Source: Pyrus communis (lineage: Eukaryota; Streptophyta; Magnoliopsida; Rosales; Rosaceae). From it: DNA of 64,000 nucleotides. The position numbers were made by a program, and so were the translations under genes. Below the pieces are notes generated by a model. It searched no databases. It saw only the letters and a program-made list of their open reading frames with translations, and was not told the origin of the DNA. This document shows positions 1-9,939 of this stretch, piece by piece; position 1 is the stretch's first letter, and each line of letters starts with the position of its first letter. Location of the stretch: the NCBI RefSeq assembly GCF_963583255.1, contig NC_084814.1, forward strand, positions 23,644,315 to 23,708,314, read 5' to 3'.

Positions 1-1722
1 GTTTTAGGCAGCGGTTAAATAAATCGCCGCTAAAAGTCGAAGAAAAAGTATAACTTCTCCCCCGCTTTTTTAGACGGTGCTTTTTCACTATAAAATGTAT
101 CTTTACAGATATCCCCTCATCACTATCTCTCTAATTGTCTATGTTTATAGACATTACAAAGAAATATCGTTTAAAACTACTCTCTTAAGTAATCTTTGTG
201 ATCTTTTATGATATCCTGGTGACATGAAGCCTGCACATCCCCATTGTTTGAAGCCTGCAAATTCATACAGCCCAAGCTGCATTAAAAGCAAATTAATAAA
301 GCTAACTGAATTAATAAAGCAAAATTCATTCAGAAACAACGGTAAAGAGGAACCAGGTCACTGGAAACTCATTGAATTAACTCCGTTTACATGAACCGCT
401 ACAATAGATGAGGACAACCACCAGAACACCATGTGAATAGGAACCCGAAAACATTATGAAACTCCATTAATATGTGAATGTTTCCATGTGGTGTGAAAGG
501 TGATTCATTCTTGAAGGAGGGAACTTTAAAGGAGGGCAGAATCAAAGGCCTCTAAGACTAAATTCACAGAAGATAGATTAAAGTGTTCGACTCTAATACA
601 ATCATTAATTTTTTAAATTTTATTTTGGTGCAATACAATCTCTAATATTTAGTCGTTCATAGGGACCAAAATCCCACTTCCCTGTATTAATTCTAATTTT
701 TTCCCCTACCTTCTTGTATGCTTCTGTTGGACCAAAATAAAAAGGCGTTTACTTATCATCTAATTAGCCACTTTGGTATCTATCTATGCACCCTACCTTC
801 CAGCAAGAAGTGACTTCCAAGAAAAACACACAAGTACAACCAAAGTGTTTACTCTTTCAATAACTTTTTTCAGAACCTCCAGCTTTAATTTTCCAATTCC
901 ACTTCATTGAATTGAATTACTAAAATAATAATCTAGCAATAGGATTGATGTTTGAACCAAAACCAATTACCAAGGACACAAACAGAGCTCACAAAATACA
1001 ATTGGTTGATTCAAAATTAGTTTTATAAAATGTGATTAAAGAGAATTACCATAGATAAACATACACAAGGTTCGGATAGCTTTGTAAGCATAAACATAGC
1101 CTCAAAGTTTTCTTATCTCTTCTGATGAATTAGTTAGCAGATGGTCAACGTACACAGTCAGTCCAACTCCACTGCAATTCCAGATATGGGTCATGAATAA
1201 ATTTAAAAGTTGCATGGGCAACTTATGGACAAGAACACATGAATCAGATTTAACATACCTTAGAGGTCCAAATGGAAGCCATATTACATCCGAGCGAACC
1301 CTTGACAATCTGCACAAGTATCATATTTGTTGAAAATTAATTTGTACCTCAAGAGAAACTGAGCAATGCAAGATGAAAACAAATTGAACACAAATCAGAA
1401 ACTAAAAATGCAAGCGTACCCATGTTACAACACAAAAAATGAATTGCACATTATGTCAAGTTTCGCACCAGTCAAATGAATAAATGGCCACTGTCTCAAG
1501 GGATGAATGAAAGACATATAAGGAAATAAGATCTTATTTTAATGTAATAGTTATATTTCTTTCTATTTAGCTACCTTCCACTCAAATTTTCATCGTACTC
1601 AGTTTCGAAGACTTGTTATGGTGATAAAGAAAAAATGTCAAGATTAAAAGATAAATAACTCATGTTAGAATGTGTGAGTTTGAGAAGTAAACATACCTCA
1701 GCATGTATTCAATCAGAAAACT
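1..1722. other. AT-rich region with no supported gene
   Basis: No convincing coding sequence seen. It may hold 3' non-coding exons of the tentative minus-strand gene that follows. The first 35 bases carry a self-complementary motif (GCGGTTAAA ... CGCCGCTAAA), reminiscent of sub-terminal repeats of plant CACTA transposons, but no terminus is visible. Confidence 0.4.
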
Positions 1723-3052
1723 TTAAGTACAACCAAGACCATCGCCGGTGATGCTTTGAATGGAAGTAATCCTACGATTCCTAGTGAACATGCTACAACA
1801 ACTACCCAATCTGTTAAATTTTTAAATAGTTAATTATCTCATATCAAAATAATGTAGAAGACAGCCATCTAAGCATAGACACATTATGTTCAAAACCCGA
1901 AAAATATACATGGAGTATACAACACACATACTGTATTGCCTATTCCCACCTGAAACAAGTCAGGTATATCTCGTATACAGAATTCCGAAAGAACCAACAA
2001 TAAGAAATATATTATTCTAAGTTGGTTGAGCAATTAAACTATAACGCTACAACCATATCATGACTGATGGCACGACTCTACTAATGATAGTATTGGAAAA
2101 TCACCTGCAAATATTATCAACCATGAACAAAATCTCATCCATGAAGTAAGCATCAAAACGCCGTTGATCAACAACAAAATATGACAGTTCATGGAGTAAG
2201 TAAATATATTTTTCAAAAACATAGCTACCAACTTTGCCAGTAGTTGCCCACCTGACTCCATGGCGTTAAACAATGTCATTATCGATATTAGAGCGACCCA
2301 AAATGAAAATAAAAAATTCATCCTTTAAGAAAGACAAGAAAATACGACATGCCTCGAGTCAAATGTCCGAGGTTTCATACAACACAACAACAAAGTCTTT
2401 TCCCACTAAGTGGGGTCGGCTAACCTAATCCCTTTAACAACAAAAATGCACTCAACCCAAAACTTTTATCTAATCCTTTCAACAAAAACAAGCTCTACCC
2501 GGTGAAATTTTCCAACTTGATCTTAGAACCGCTATCCTTACTATTACTGATTGAAGATACCACATAATCACTAGTTGTATTAAGTCTCATTGTTAATAAT
2601 CAATATTACAAAAAACACATCCTAATTGAAATCCAATGGATCCCAAAGGATTAATCGAAACGTAATCGGAAAAAAAAAAAAAAAAAAAAAAAAAAAGAAA
2701 AAAGAAAAAGCCCACTTTCATGCCTGTGCTGTACAAAAATGGTAAATTTCAATGGTAAATCAGAATCGGCAAGAAAATTACTTCATACTTTGTAAGAAAC
2801 CAAAACGTAATAAAATGTAAACTTGTTTTAGTTAGAGAGAAACTATACCCTCCATAAACGATACTGTTGAGCTTGACTCTTCTCGAATTCACGAACCAAC
2901 TCTTTCTCTGTAAATTGGACAACCCAGTGAGCGAAATTGGAATAAAAATTCAAAAATTTTACCAGTTGTAGAGAGAGACCTTGAGCATCCATGGGGTGAG
3001 AGAGAGGTCGTCGTCCCGCAAATTTCTCAGTTTTCGTGCTCGGCTTCCTCAT
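1723..3052 (-). CDS. Tentative small multi-exon gene, unrecognised
   Basis: Three minus-strand pieces look coding. 3052-2849 starts with ATG and encodes about 68 residues (a second ATG 20 codons in begins MDAQGLSLQ), ending at an AGG|GTATAG donor. 2251-2105 has an acceptor, an open frame (WATTGKVGSYVFEKYIYLL...) and a good TGCAG|GTGATT donor. 1780-1723 joins it in phase (NRRITSIQSITGDG...) and ends in TAA. The last two fit together, but the first ends in phase 0 while the second needs two carried bases, so either an exon is missing between 2330 and 2848 or the model is wrong. Composition resembles a small helical, Phe/Tyr-rich protein. I do not recognise the family and propose no function. 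Confidence 0.3.
2383..2425 (+). repeat. Dispersed plant repeat word (CACTAAGTGGGGTCGGCT)
   Basis: An AACAACAA-rich stretch leads into CCCACTAAGTGGGGTCGGCT, a word I know as recurring in many plant genomes inside retroelement-derived sequence. Its class cannot be fixed from this fragment. Confidence 0.35.
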
Positions 3053-3644
3053 CCGTCCCCCACAGTTTTTGTCAGTTGCACGTTACTATTTTTTCTGTCT
3101 GGCCGTTGGGAAAGTAGAAAGGAAAAAGAAAGGAAAATTTGGGGATTTCTCTGCCGAAATTCTAATTCCTATCGTGGACGGTGGATCAAGTGGGTCTGTG
3201 TTTCTCCTGTTATTTGTGGCCGTAGGATGAGTAAAACCGATTTTTTTTTCTTATTGCGGACCTGGCGCGTTTTAACTGTGAATTGTTTTGATCTTGTAAT
3301 ACATTATTTTCGTGAATAAAATACTTTTTTCTACAACAGAAAATCAGTCTATATTATGAAAGTTTCTTTTCTTTTCTTTCAATACTCTTTTAGCAAATTC
3401 AATTCATGTCAATGTAATCTCGTCACTGATTCTATAAATAATTCGTCCAAATTGAGGGTTATTTTCATATACACGTGTTATAAGATTTCGTTCCTCTAAA
3501 AAAAAAATTCCTTCATTGTGTGTCAATAAATGCAATATGTGCCCTAACTTAGTATAATTTACAGTAAAATTGTTTCAAGCTGAGTATATTACATTTGCTA
3601 ACGCACTAGGAATAAAATTGGCATAGTTAAAGAGGAGGTGCCAT
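3053..3644. other. Intergenic, AT-rich
   Basis: Presumed promoter side of the tentative minus-strand gene. The open frames here are short and non-conserved in appearance. No RNA gene or repeat was recognised. Confidence 0.4.
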
Positions 3645-4269
3645 TAGGGATGGCAACGGGACGGATTGGGTTTCAATGTGTCATCCCTATACCCGAATTT
3701 GTATATTTTTCCCGAACCCAAACATGTAGAATCCTCGAACGGATTTTCCTCATAACCGAACCCGTCAAGTGACGGATTTTTGATCGGGGAACGGTTTTCC
3801 CCATTATGATATTTATATATTTATTTATATTATTAACTAAATGAAGAATATTAAAAAATGATATTAAATTGCTATTATTAATACAATTGATACAATGCAT
3901 CTAATAAGTAATATTAAAAATTTATATTACTAAGAAAACATTTACACTCTTAAAAATTATAAGCATATAATTCCTATTATTAATGATATAAAAGTAAATA
4001 ATTAATTTCATATTTAATAATGCATGATTATTAACAACCCCTTTTCATATAATAAATATTTGTATATTTTTATTCATAAATGAAATGGTTCGGTTTCAAG
4101 TATGGGTTTGGGACAGATACCCTAATAACCATTATCGAACCCGAAACCGAAAAATTTACCAAACGGTTATCCATAACCATAAAATACTTGAAATTTTATA
4201 CCCGAAACCGAACCATTTGGATCGGTTACTTGCAGGGATTGAATTTGACGGGTTAAATTGTCATCCCTA
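3645..4269. mobile_element. hAT-type MITE, 625 bp
   Basis: The element begins TAGGGATGGCAA and ends TTGTCATCCCTA, which are near-perfect terminal inverted repeats. The flanking 8-mers, GGTGCCAT on the left (3637-3644) and GGTGCTAC on the right (4270-4277), match at 6 of 8 positions with two transitions, as expected for an aged 8-bp target-site duplication of the hAT superfamily. The interior is AT-rich, with sub-terminal GAACCGAAAC-type motifs in inverted orientation (about 3710-3800 and 4130-4220) and no transposase. It is non-autonomous. Confidence 0.75.
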
Positions 4270-4278
4270 GGTGCTACT

Positions 4279-4439
4279 AAGTACTACGGTCTAGTGATAT
4301 TTCTCTTAACTTGTAAGTGAGAGGTCTTAAGGTGGATTCTCGCCAAATGAGAATTTGAACCACATTATTGCTAGTTCATTGTGAGGCTAAGTCTACCCTC
4401 GTCCCCTTTAGTGTAGATAAAATCGTTGTTAAAAAAAAA
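4279..4439 (+). mobile_element. tRNA-derived SINE, family A, copy 1
   Basis: The sequence starts GTACTACGGTCTAGTGATAT (box-A-like), continues to a decayed box B (GGTGGATTCTC), and ends in a run of A. The same unit recurs at 24388-24537 and 50070-50878, where box B is better kept (GGTTCAATTC and GGTTCGATTT). It lies immediately beside the right target-site duplication of the hAT MITE. Confidence 0.6.
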
Positions 4440-5239
4440 TGAAGTGGAAAACAACACATAAAATTCAATTTTTGCTCATCCAACTCAATATAGTTAGGAA
4501 TTATGTTGCCTACTAAATTCTAAAAATGAGAGATACTTTTTTGTTTGAAAAAGAGGTAAACGCAAGAACAAGGAATCAGTTTTCGTCTTTAGTATGTTTT
4601 TATCATTTTCCGAAGGGGGGTTTGTATTTTTGTGTTTTTAATGAAAGTAAAGGGTTGTACGTATTAGGCCCAACTGTTTGGACATAATCACATTTGCAGG
4701 TTATGTACCCTTGGAATCCAAGCTAACCATGGAAGTTTTGCATTAGATATCGTTTTCTATAGATGATGAACACCTGCCCACGCGACGCTGATTGCCCTCC
4801 AAGGGATGGTCATGGGTTGATTTTGGGCCAAAATCAAAACCAAACCGATCTAGTTGGTTGGGCAAAATTACAAACTGAAACCGACCAAGCTGCGTCTAAA
4901 ATCGATCCGGTCCGTTAACTGACATTGGCGGGTTGGTTTAGATCAGTTCTCGGTTTGTGTGAAGACAAAAATACATGACAAATTTCTCTCAAAAGATATA
5001 AACATAGCACCGATATGAGTGATTGCTCAAAGGAAAGCACAAATGAAGCAGCCCAAGAAGAGCACCAAAGCAGTAGTTGTTGCCTTCTCCAAATTGTCTC
5101 CCTACCCTTCTGCAAAGGGACTCTTAAACTAATTAGGTTTTGTTTTCATGTGGCAAAAACACGGTAACTCGTAAATAATTAACCATTTATATTACTACAC
5201 ATATTAATTATGATTAAAAAAACAAATTAAATGTATGCA
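4440..5239. other. Intergenic, no gene
   Basis: AT-rich with scattered CCAAACCGA/ACCGACC motifs at 4830-4960 that suggest old transposon sequence. No complete terminal repeats and no coding signal were seen. Confidence 0.4.
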
Positions 5240-5486
5240 GGTCGGTTCAATTAATTGAACCTTAAGAATTTTGGGAACAGATTACCAAACTAATTAAGGG
5301 CGGTGCGATTCGGTTTAACCACCGAAAATAATAAAAATCAAATCAAATCAAATCAAACCAAACCAAGCTGCCGATGCTGTTCGGGTGGTTATGCCCAACT
5401 TTATCTCCTGTAATCCTTATATATAAATCAATGTTGTTTTCCCTATCTCATATATAATTCTTACTGGCCTTTCTATAAGCGATGAG
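5240..5486 (+). repeat. 247-bp direct repeat, left copy
   Basis: Begins GGTCGGTTCAATTAATTG and ends AAGCGATGAG. It is about 95% identical by eye (around 12 substitutions, no indel) to 5771-6017. The two copies abut, base for base, the two ends of a solo Cassandra LTR. It contains a short AATCAAATCAAATC run. Confidence 0.9.
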
Positions 5487-5770
5487 TGTCACATCCCGGC
5501 CCAGGCGGGACCACTTCCCGGGCCCGCTCCACCACCGTAGCACGATATTGTCCGCTTTGGGCTTACCATTCCCTCACGGTTTTGTTTTTGGGAACTCACG
5601 AGCAACTTCCCAGTGGGTCACCCATCATGGGATTGCTCTAGCCCCCTTCTCGCTTAACTTCGAAGTTCCTACGGAACCCGAAGCCAGTGAGCTCCCAAAA
5701 GGCCTCGTGTTAGGTAGGGATGAGAATATACATTTAAGGATCACTCTCCTGGGTGATGTGGGATGTTACA
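5487..5770 (-). mobile_element. Solo Cassandra LTR (5S-bearing TRIM), 284 bp
   Basis: Full-length LTR reading TG...CA (TGTCACATCCCGG to GGGATGTTACA on the + strand), in the opposite orientation to the other Cassandra copies here. On its minus strand it holds the 5S rRNA-like core with AACTCCGAAGTTAAGCG and GATGGGTGACCCACTGGGAA. There is no internal domain and no second LTR. The expected 5-bp target duplication is absent (ATGAG and GGTCG); instead a 247-bp direct repeat flanks it. The minus-strand-of-LTR reading frame (FPHGFVFGNSRATSQW...) is an accidental ORF, not a gene. Confidence 0.85.
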
Positions 5771-6017
5771 GGTCGGTTCGATTAATTGCACCTTAAGAAT
5801 TTTGGGAACAGATTACCAAACTGATTAAGGGCGGTGCGATTCGGTTTAACCACCGAAAATAATAAAAATCAAATCAAATCAAATCAAACCAAACCAAGCT
5901 ACCGATGTTGTTCGGGTGGTTATGCCCAACCCTATCTCCTGTAATCCTTGTTTATAAATCAATGTTGTTCTCCCTATCTCATATATAATTCTTATTGGCC
6001 TTTCTACAAGCGATGAG
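5771..6017 (+). repeat. 247-bp direct repeat, right copy
   Basis: Begins GGTCGGTTCGATTAATTG at the first base after the solo LTR and ends AAGCGATGAG. It is the partner of 5240-5486. Different sequence follows at 6018 (CGCATGCG). Confidence 0.9.
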
Positions 6018-6361
6018 CGCATGCGAAAAGTTTTTTTTTACATTTTCTTTTTATATTTGGTCATGTATAAAGATTTTCTCTTTATTACAGCGCCCTGCGA
6101 AAGTCCCTTCCTAATCTTCATTTTATTTGTACTTTTATTTTATTTTTCTTTTTTAAACAATAACAACAATCTTTATTGCGACAACAAAATACACACTAAT
6201 ATATGATACATACAATTTTCGTTCGTTTCCCATAAGAAATTGGATCAGTAGATTGACAGGAAGTGGAACATCAAATGAAAGAATAATGACAAGTAATGAG
6301 ACACCCCATCTATAATACAAAAAATTTGCACATCAAATGGACATAGATGACAAAGAAATTT
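6018..6361. other. Intergenic, T-rich then A-rich
   Basis: Low-complexity T-rich sequence with no coding or RNA signal. It ends in AGAAATTT, a candidate target duplication of the next element. Confidence 0.4.
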
Positions 6362-7566
6362 GGGTAAATTATATTTTGCACCCTCGAGTTTGGGTGTAAT
6401 TTTAATCTCATACAACATCTTCAAAACATTTTAACTTCATACCAAAACTTGTATAATTGTATTTAGTTGTAATTTCATACAATTGTTAGTTAATTAATCT
6501 GTCAAAATAACTTAAGTGATGATGTGACAAGCGTGACAAGCGTAAAACCCACATTTTGGTGACAACCCAAATTTTCATCTTGCTCAGCTCTCCAACCAAA
6601 CGTTCTTGCAATTAACTTGTACTTTATTAGGGATTAATAAAGGAATTTTAAGTGAACAAAAAGTCTAACCCTAAAAACGTAGGAAGAGAAGGAATTGGAT
6701 GGCAATTGCTTAATGGACGAGGCCAAATTGTTCCTTGAGAAAGCAAAACTCTTCGTCGCGCTTCTATCCCGCCTTCCACATGTTTTCGATGTTACGGAAA
6801 CTGCAATTATTAAATGATTAGACGACGATAAATTTGGAGTGGTTTGCTTGCTGAGAAATTATAGGATTTTGGTTTTTTTACGAAATTTTAGATTTGGGGA
6901 TGAGGAGAGCCTAGACAAATTGACCACCTTCTTCTTTCTTATTATGCAAATATAGATTCACATTCTGATCGCCCTCGAACTTCTGTATCTACTTTTAGTC
7001 ACGATTGATGTTGATAGGAAAATGGGGAAGCAAAGGAAGATAGACAAATGGAGAAGCACAGGAAAATGATGCCCAAGTCCCCTTCCATTGTCGAACCAGC
7101 CTTCTTCCGCTCTCACACTGATCCGGAACGAGCACCATGTTCTTGCTAGGACTCATTAGCACTGCCACACCACTGCTACCATCTGCAAGCGATGAACGAA
7201 TATTGGATTGAAGTAATTTTATAATTCGAGACATAATTTGTGGCATGTGCATAAGATGACGGGAACAAGAAGAGAGAACCCATAAAGTTTCGGCGTTCAT
7301 CAGCCCAAGAACAAGAACTCAAAAAAATTATGTTAATTTAATTTTTAAATTGGTTATTGATAAGGGTGTGTTTTTTATTTGGGTTGTGAGTCTGTGGAAG
7401 TCTAGTTGGAAATAGAGTGGGACCTCACGTAGGCAATTAAGAATTGGCAGAAAATAAGACGGATATATGAAATTGTAATTAAATATAAGTTTGTGTGCAG
7501 AATTGAAATATTTAAACATGCTCTATGAGATTGCAATTGCACTGGGAGGTAAAATGTAATTTACCC
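6362..7566. mobile_element. Putative non-autonomous TIR element, 1.2 kb
   Basis: Left end GGGTAAATTATATTTTGCAC; the right end is the reverse complement of GGGTAAATTACATTTTACCT, giving about 20-bp imperfect terminal inverted repeats. The flanks AGAAATTT (6354-6361) and AGAAAATT (7567-7574) agree at 7 of 8 positions, consistent with an 8-bp target duplication (hAT- or Mutator-like). No transposase motif is visible. The interior at 6700-7300 has higher GC than its surroundings, so it could hold captured host sequence. Confidence 0.5.
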
Positions 7567-8573
7567 AGAAAATTCCATACAACAAAAAGAAATTAAAAAC
7601 AAACAATTAGAGAAATACTAATTATTTTTAAAACCACCAAAAAGGACATCAATTTTATTTTTAAATTTTTTTTTTAGTTGAGAAAACTATCACAACAAAT
7701 ATAAGGAAATATGAAGGGCGCATGATTACGTCATAAGGCAAACAGGAGTTATCGAAAACGTATTTTTCAAGATGTATAAACTCAACGTTTGCATTTAAAA
7801 CCAAAGGCTTCTGAATTCTCACCGATTAGGTAAGTTTCTCTAGGTGAAGGAGTTATTGAAAACCTGCATATGTCAAAAAAGTAAAGATTATTTGACTAGA
7901 ACTTAACGATAAAATAAAAAAAATTCATTAAGTGTAAGCTAGTATTCTCACGGTGAGTTTTGCTTTGTATTATACCTTAATTTTTTTAGTTTCCTCCAAT
8001 ATTTTAACATAAATATAATAGCAAGTGAACTGAAATTTTTTTATATTTTATGACATTATTGTCTAAATTTTTTTCAATAATTTAATTGATAAAAACTTAG
8101 ACATGATGTATTTTTCATCTGACCCAACATTTGACGAGATAAAAGGTTGAAATGACATACAATTTTTGTTTTCAATGTTATAGGATATAAATGTACACAA
8201 ATTCATGATTTTGGCATTGAAAATTGGAGATGGACATTTCATGGACCACTGGTCATAAAATATTCATTCAAAATGCACTTCATGCATTAACTATTAACTG
8301 CACATAAAGAAGTGGTTGGAGATGAATTTCAAGCACGTATTTTATGCGGCATGTTCTGAGATCAATTCATGTCGCGTGTGATTCACATGATGATGGTCAA
8401 ACAGAGGCTGAAATGCTTATATGAATATTCTCAACTCTCAGAAGAGTGGATTGTTGTGGTTAAGCCACCAACTGGTCATATTTTAAAAATAATAATAATG
8501 ATAACAACTACACATAAAGAAAAATTAAAAAACAACATGTGTATGCAGTTGATTTTTTTCTTTGTAGAACCAT
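7567..8573. other. Intergenic, no gene
   Basis: AT-rich, with only short chance open frames. No repeat boundary was recognised before the Cassandra element. Confidence 0.4.
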
Positions 8574-9214
8574 TGTAACATCCCACATCGCCCAGGGGAG
8601 TGATCCTTAAATGTATATTCCCATCCCTACCTAGCACGAGGCCTTTTGGGAGCTCACTGGCTTCGGATTCCGTAGGAACTCCGAAGTTAAGCGAGAAGGG
8701 GGCTAGAGCAATCCTATGATGGGTGACCCACTGGGAAGTTGCTCGTGAGTTCCCAAAAACAAAACCGTGAGGGAATGGTAAGCCCAAAGCGGACAATATC
8801 GTGCTACGGTAGTGGAGTCGGGCCCGGGAAGTGGTCCCACCCGGGCCGGGATGTGACAAATTGGTATCAGAGCCTAACCCTGGTCGCGTGTGTGCCAACG
8901 AGGACGTCGGGCCCCTAAGGGGGGTGGATTGTAACATCCCACATCGCCCAGGGGAGTGATCCTTAAATGTATATTCCCATCCCTACCTAGCACGAGGCCT
9001 TTTGGGAGCTCACTGGCTTCGGATTCCGTAGGAACTCCGAAGTTAAGCGAGAAGGGGGCTAGAGCAATCCTATGATGGGTGACCCACTGGGAAGTTGCTC
9101 GTGAGTTCCCAAAAACAAAACCGTGAGGGAATGGTAAGCCCAAAGCGGACAATATCGTGCTACGGTAGTGGAGTCGGGCCCGGGAAGTGGTCCCACCCGG
9201 GCCGGGATGTGACA
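8574..9214 (+). mobile_element. Cassandra TRIM retrotransposon, complete, identical LTRs
   Basis: Two 285-bp LTRs (8574-8858 and 8930-9214), each TGTAACATCCC...GGGATGTGACA, flank a 71-bp internal domain. The domain starts with AATTGGTATCAGAGCC, a primer-binding site complementary to initiator tRNA-Met, and ends with the purine tract AAGGGGGGTGGAT. The LTRs read identical by eye. Flanks ACCAT and ACCCT match 4 of 5. Each LTR carries a 5S rRNA-derived segment (first copy about 8628-8748) with the box-A word GAAGTTAAGCG and the box-C word GATGGGTGACC, the hallmark of Cassandra. There is no coding capacity, so mobility needs proteins supplied by another element. It lies about 0.7 kb beyond the 3' end of the UGT gene. 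Confidence 0.93.
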
Positions 9215-9939
9215 ACCCTAATGATTTCTTTTTTACCAAAATCAAAGATGAAAAAAAGATTGAATAAGTGAAGAGAGTCTTCTACCTATGAAGGGACATT
9301 GAAATTATGAGGAAAACACGTAAGTTATGGTCAAATCGCACATTAAATCTCCAAAAGCCACGATAATCAACCGTGCTCTTTTGACTAACATCACCAGTAC
9401 ACCGCTTTCATGCCAATAATATAAGAACATGTGTTAATTTTTCTTTACATGTCCTTATATTATTAGCACGTGACATCACTATCATGAAACGTGCCAATGT
9501 CATGCATTATTGACACCTGACATCACCGTTATAGTGTACCAGTGTCATACAATACAATACAAATTGTACTCTCTAGATACACAAAATATATTATTAGCAC
9601 CACAACATGCGAACACTATTCAGATACACAAAACTAATATCTTGCTTACACTAATACAATTACGCCGGACCTTTATATGTGAAATTTGAGAGCGCGTTAA
9701 CAATGACATTAATTTTGTGTGTCTAAAACAATATCCCATTTGATAATTTATTTTTTTTAATAATAAAGGCAGCCAAGTAAGGCTGAAGGATGCATTTTTA
9801 ACAGAGACCAAGATTAGGTTTTGTTTTATTTTTTATTTTATTTTTTTACCATCGGTATTGAAGAAGGGGGAGAATCGAACTCAAGACGTCAGATGCAGAT
9901 GTTCAATGCTCTAACATTGGGTTAATATGTTAATATGCC
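9215..9939. other. Intergenic, 3' side of the UGT gene
   Basis: No coding sequence seen. It contains the UGT 3' flank. A short direct/inverted motif set (ACATGTGTTAAT, CACCAGTACAC, TGTACCAGTGTCAT) at 9390-9550 may be a decayed MITE. Confidence 0.4.

Noticed and set aside
1..35. End of a CACTA transposon
   Set aside because: The inverted GCGGTTAAA/CGCCGCTAAA motif is suggestive, but no CACTA terminus or 3-bp duplication is visible in the window.
5482..5796. A 104-codon plus-strand ORF that looks like a protein
   Set aside because: It lies in the Cassandra solo LTR, and the same peptide recurs antisense in other LTR copies; it is repeat sequence.
8628..8748. A genuine 5S rRNA gene
   Set aside because: Only part of 5S is recognisable, with altered 5' third, and it sits inside an LTR with primer-binding site and purine tract, so it is Cassandra.
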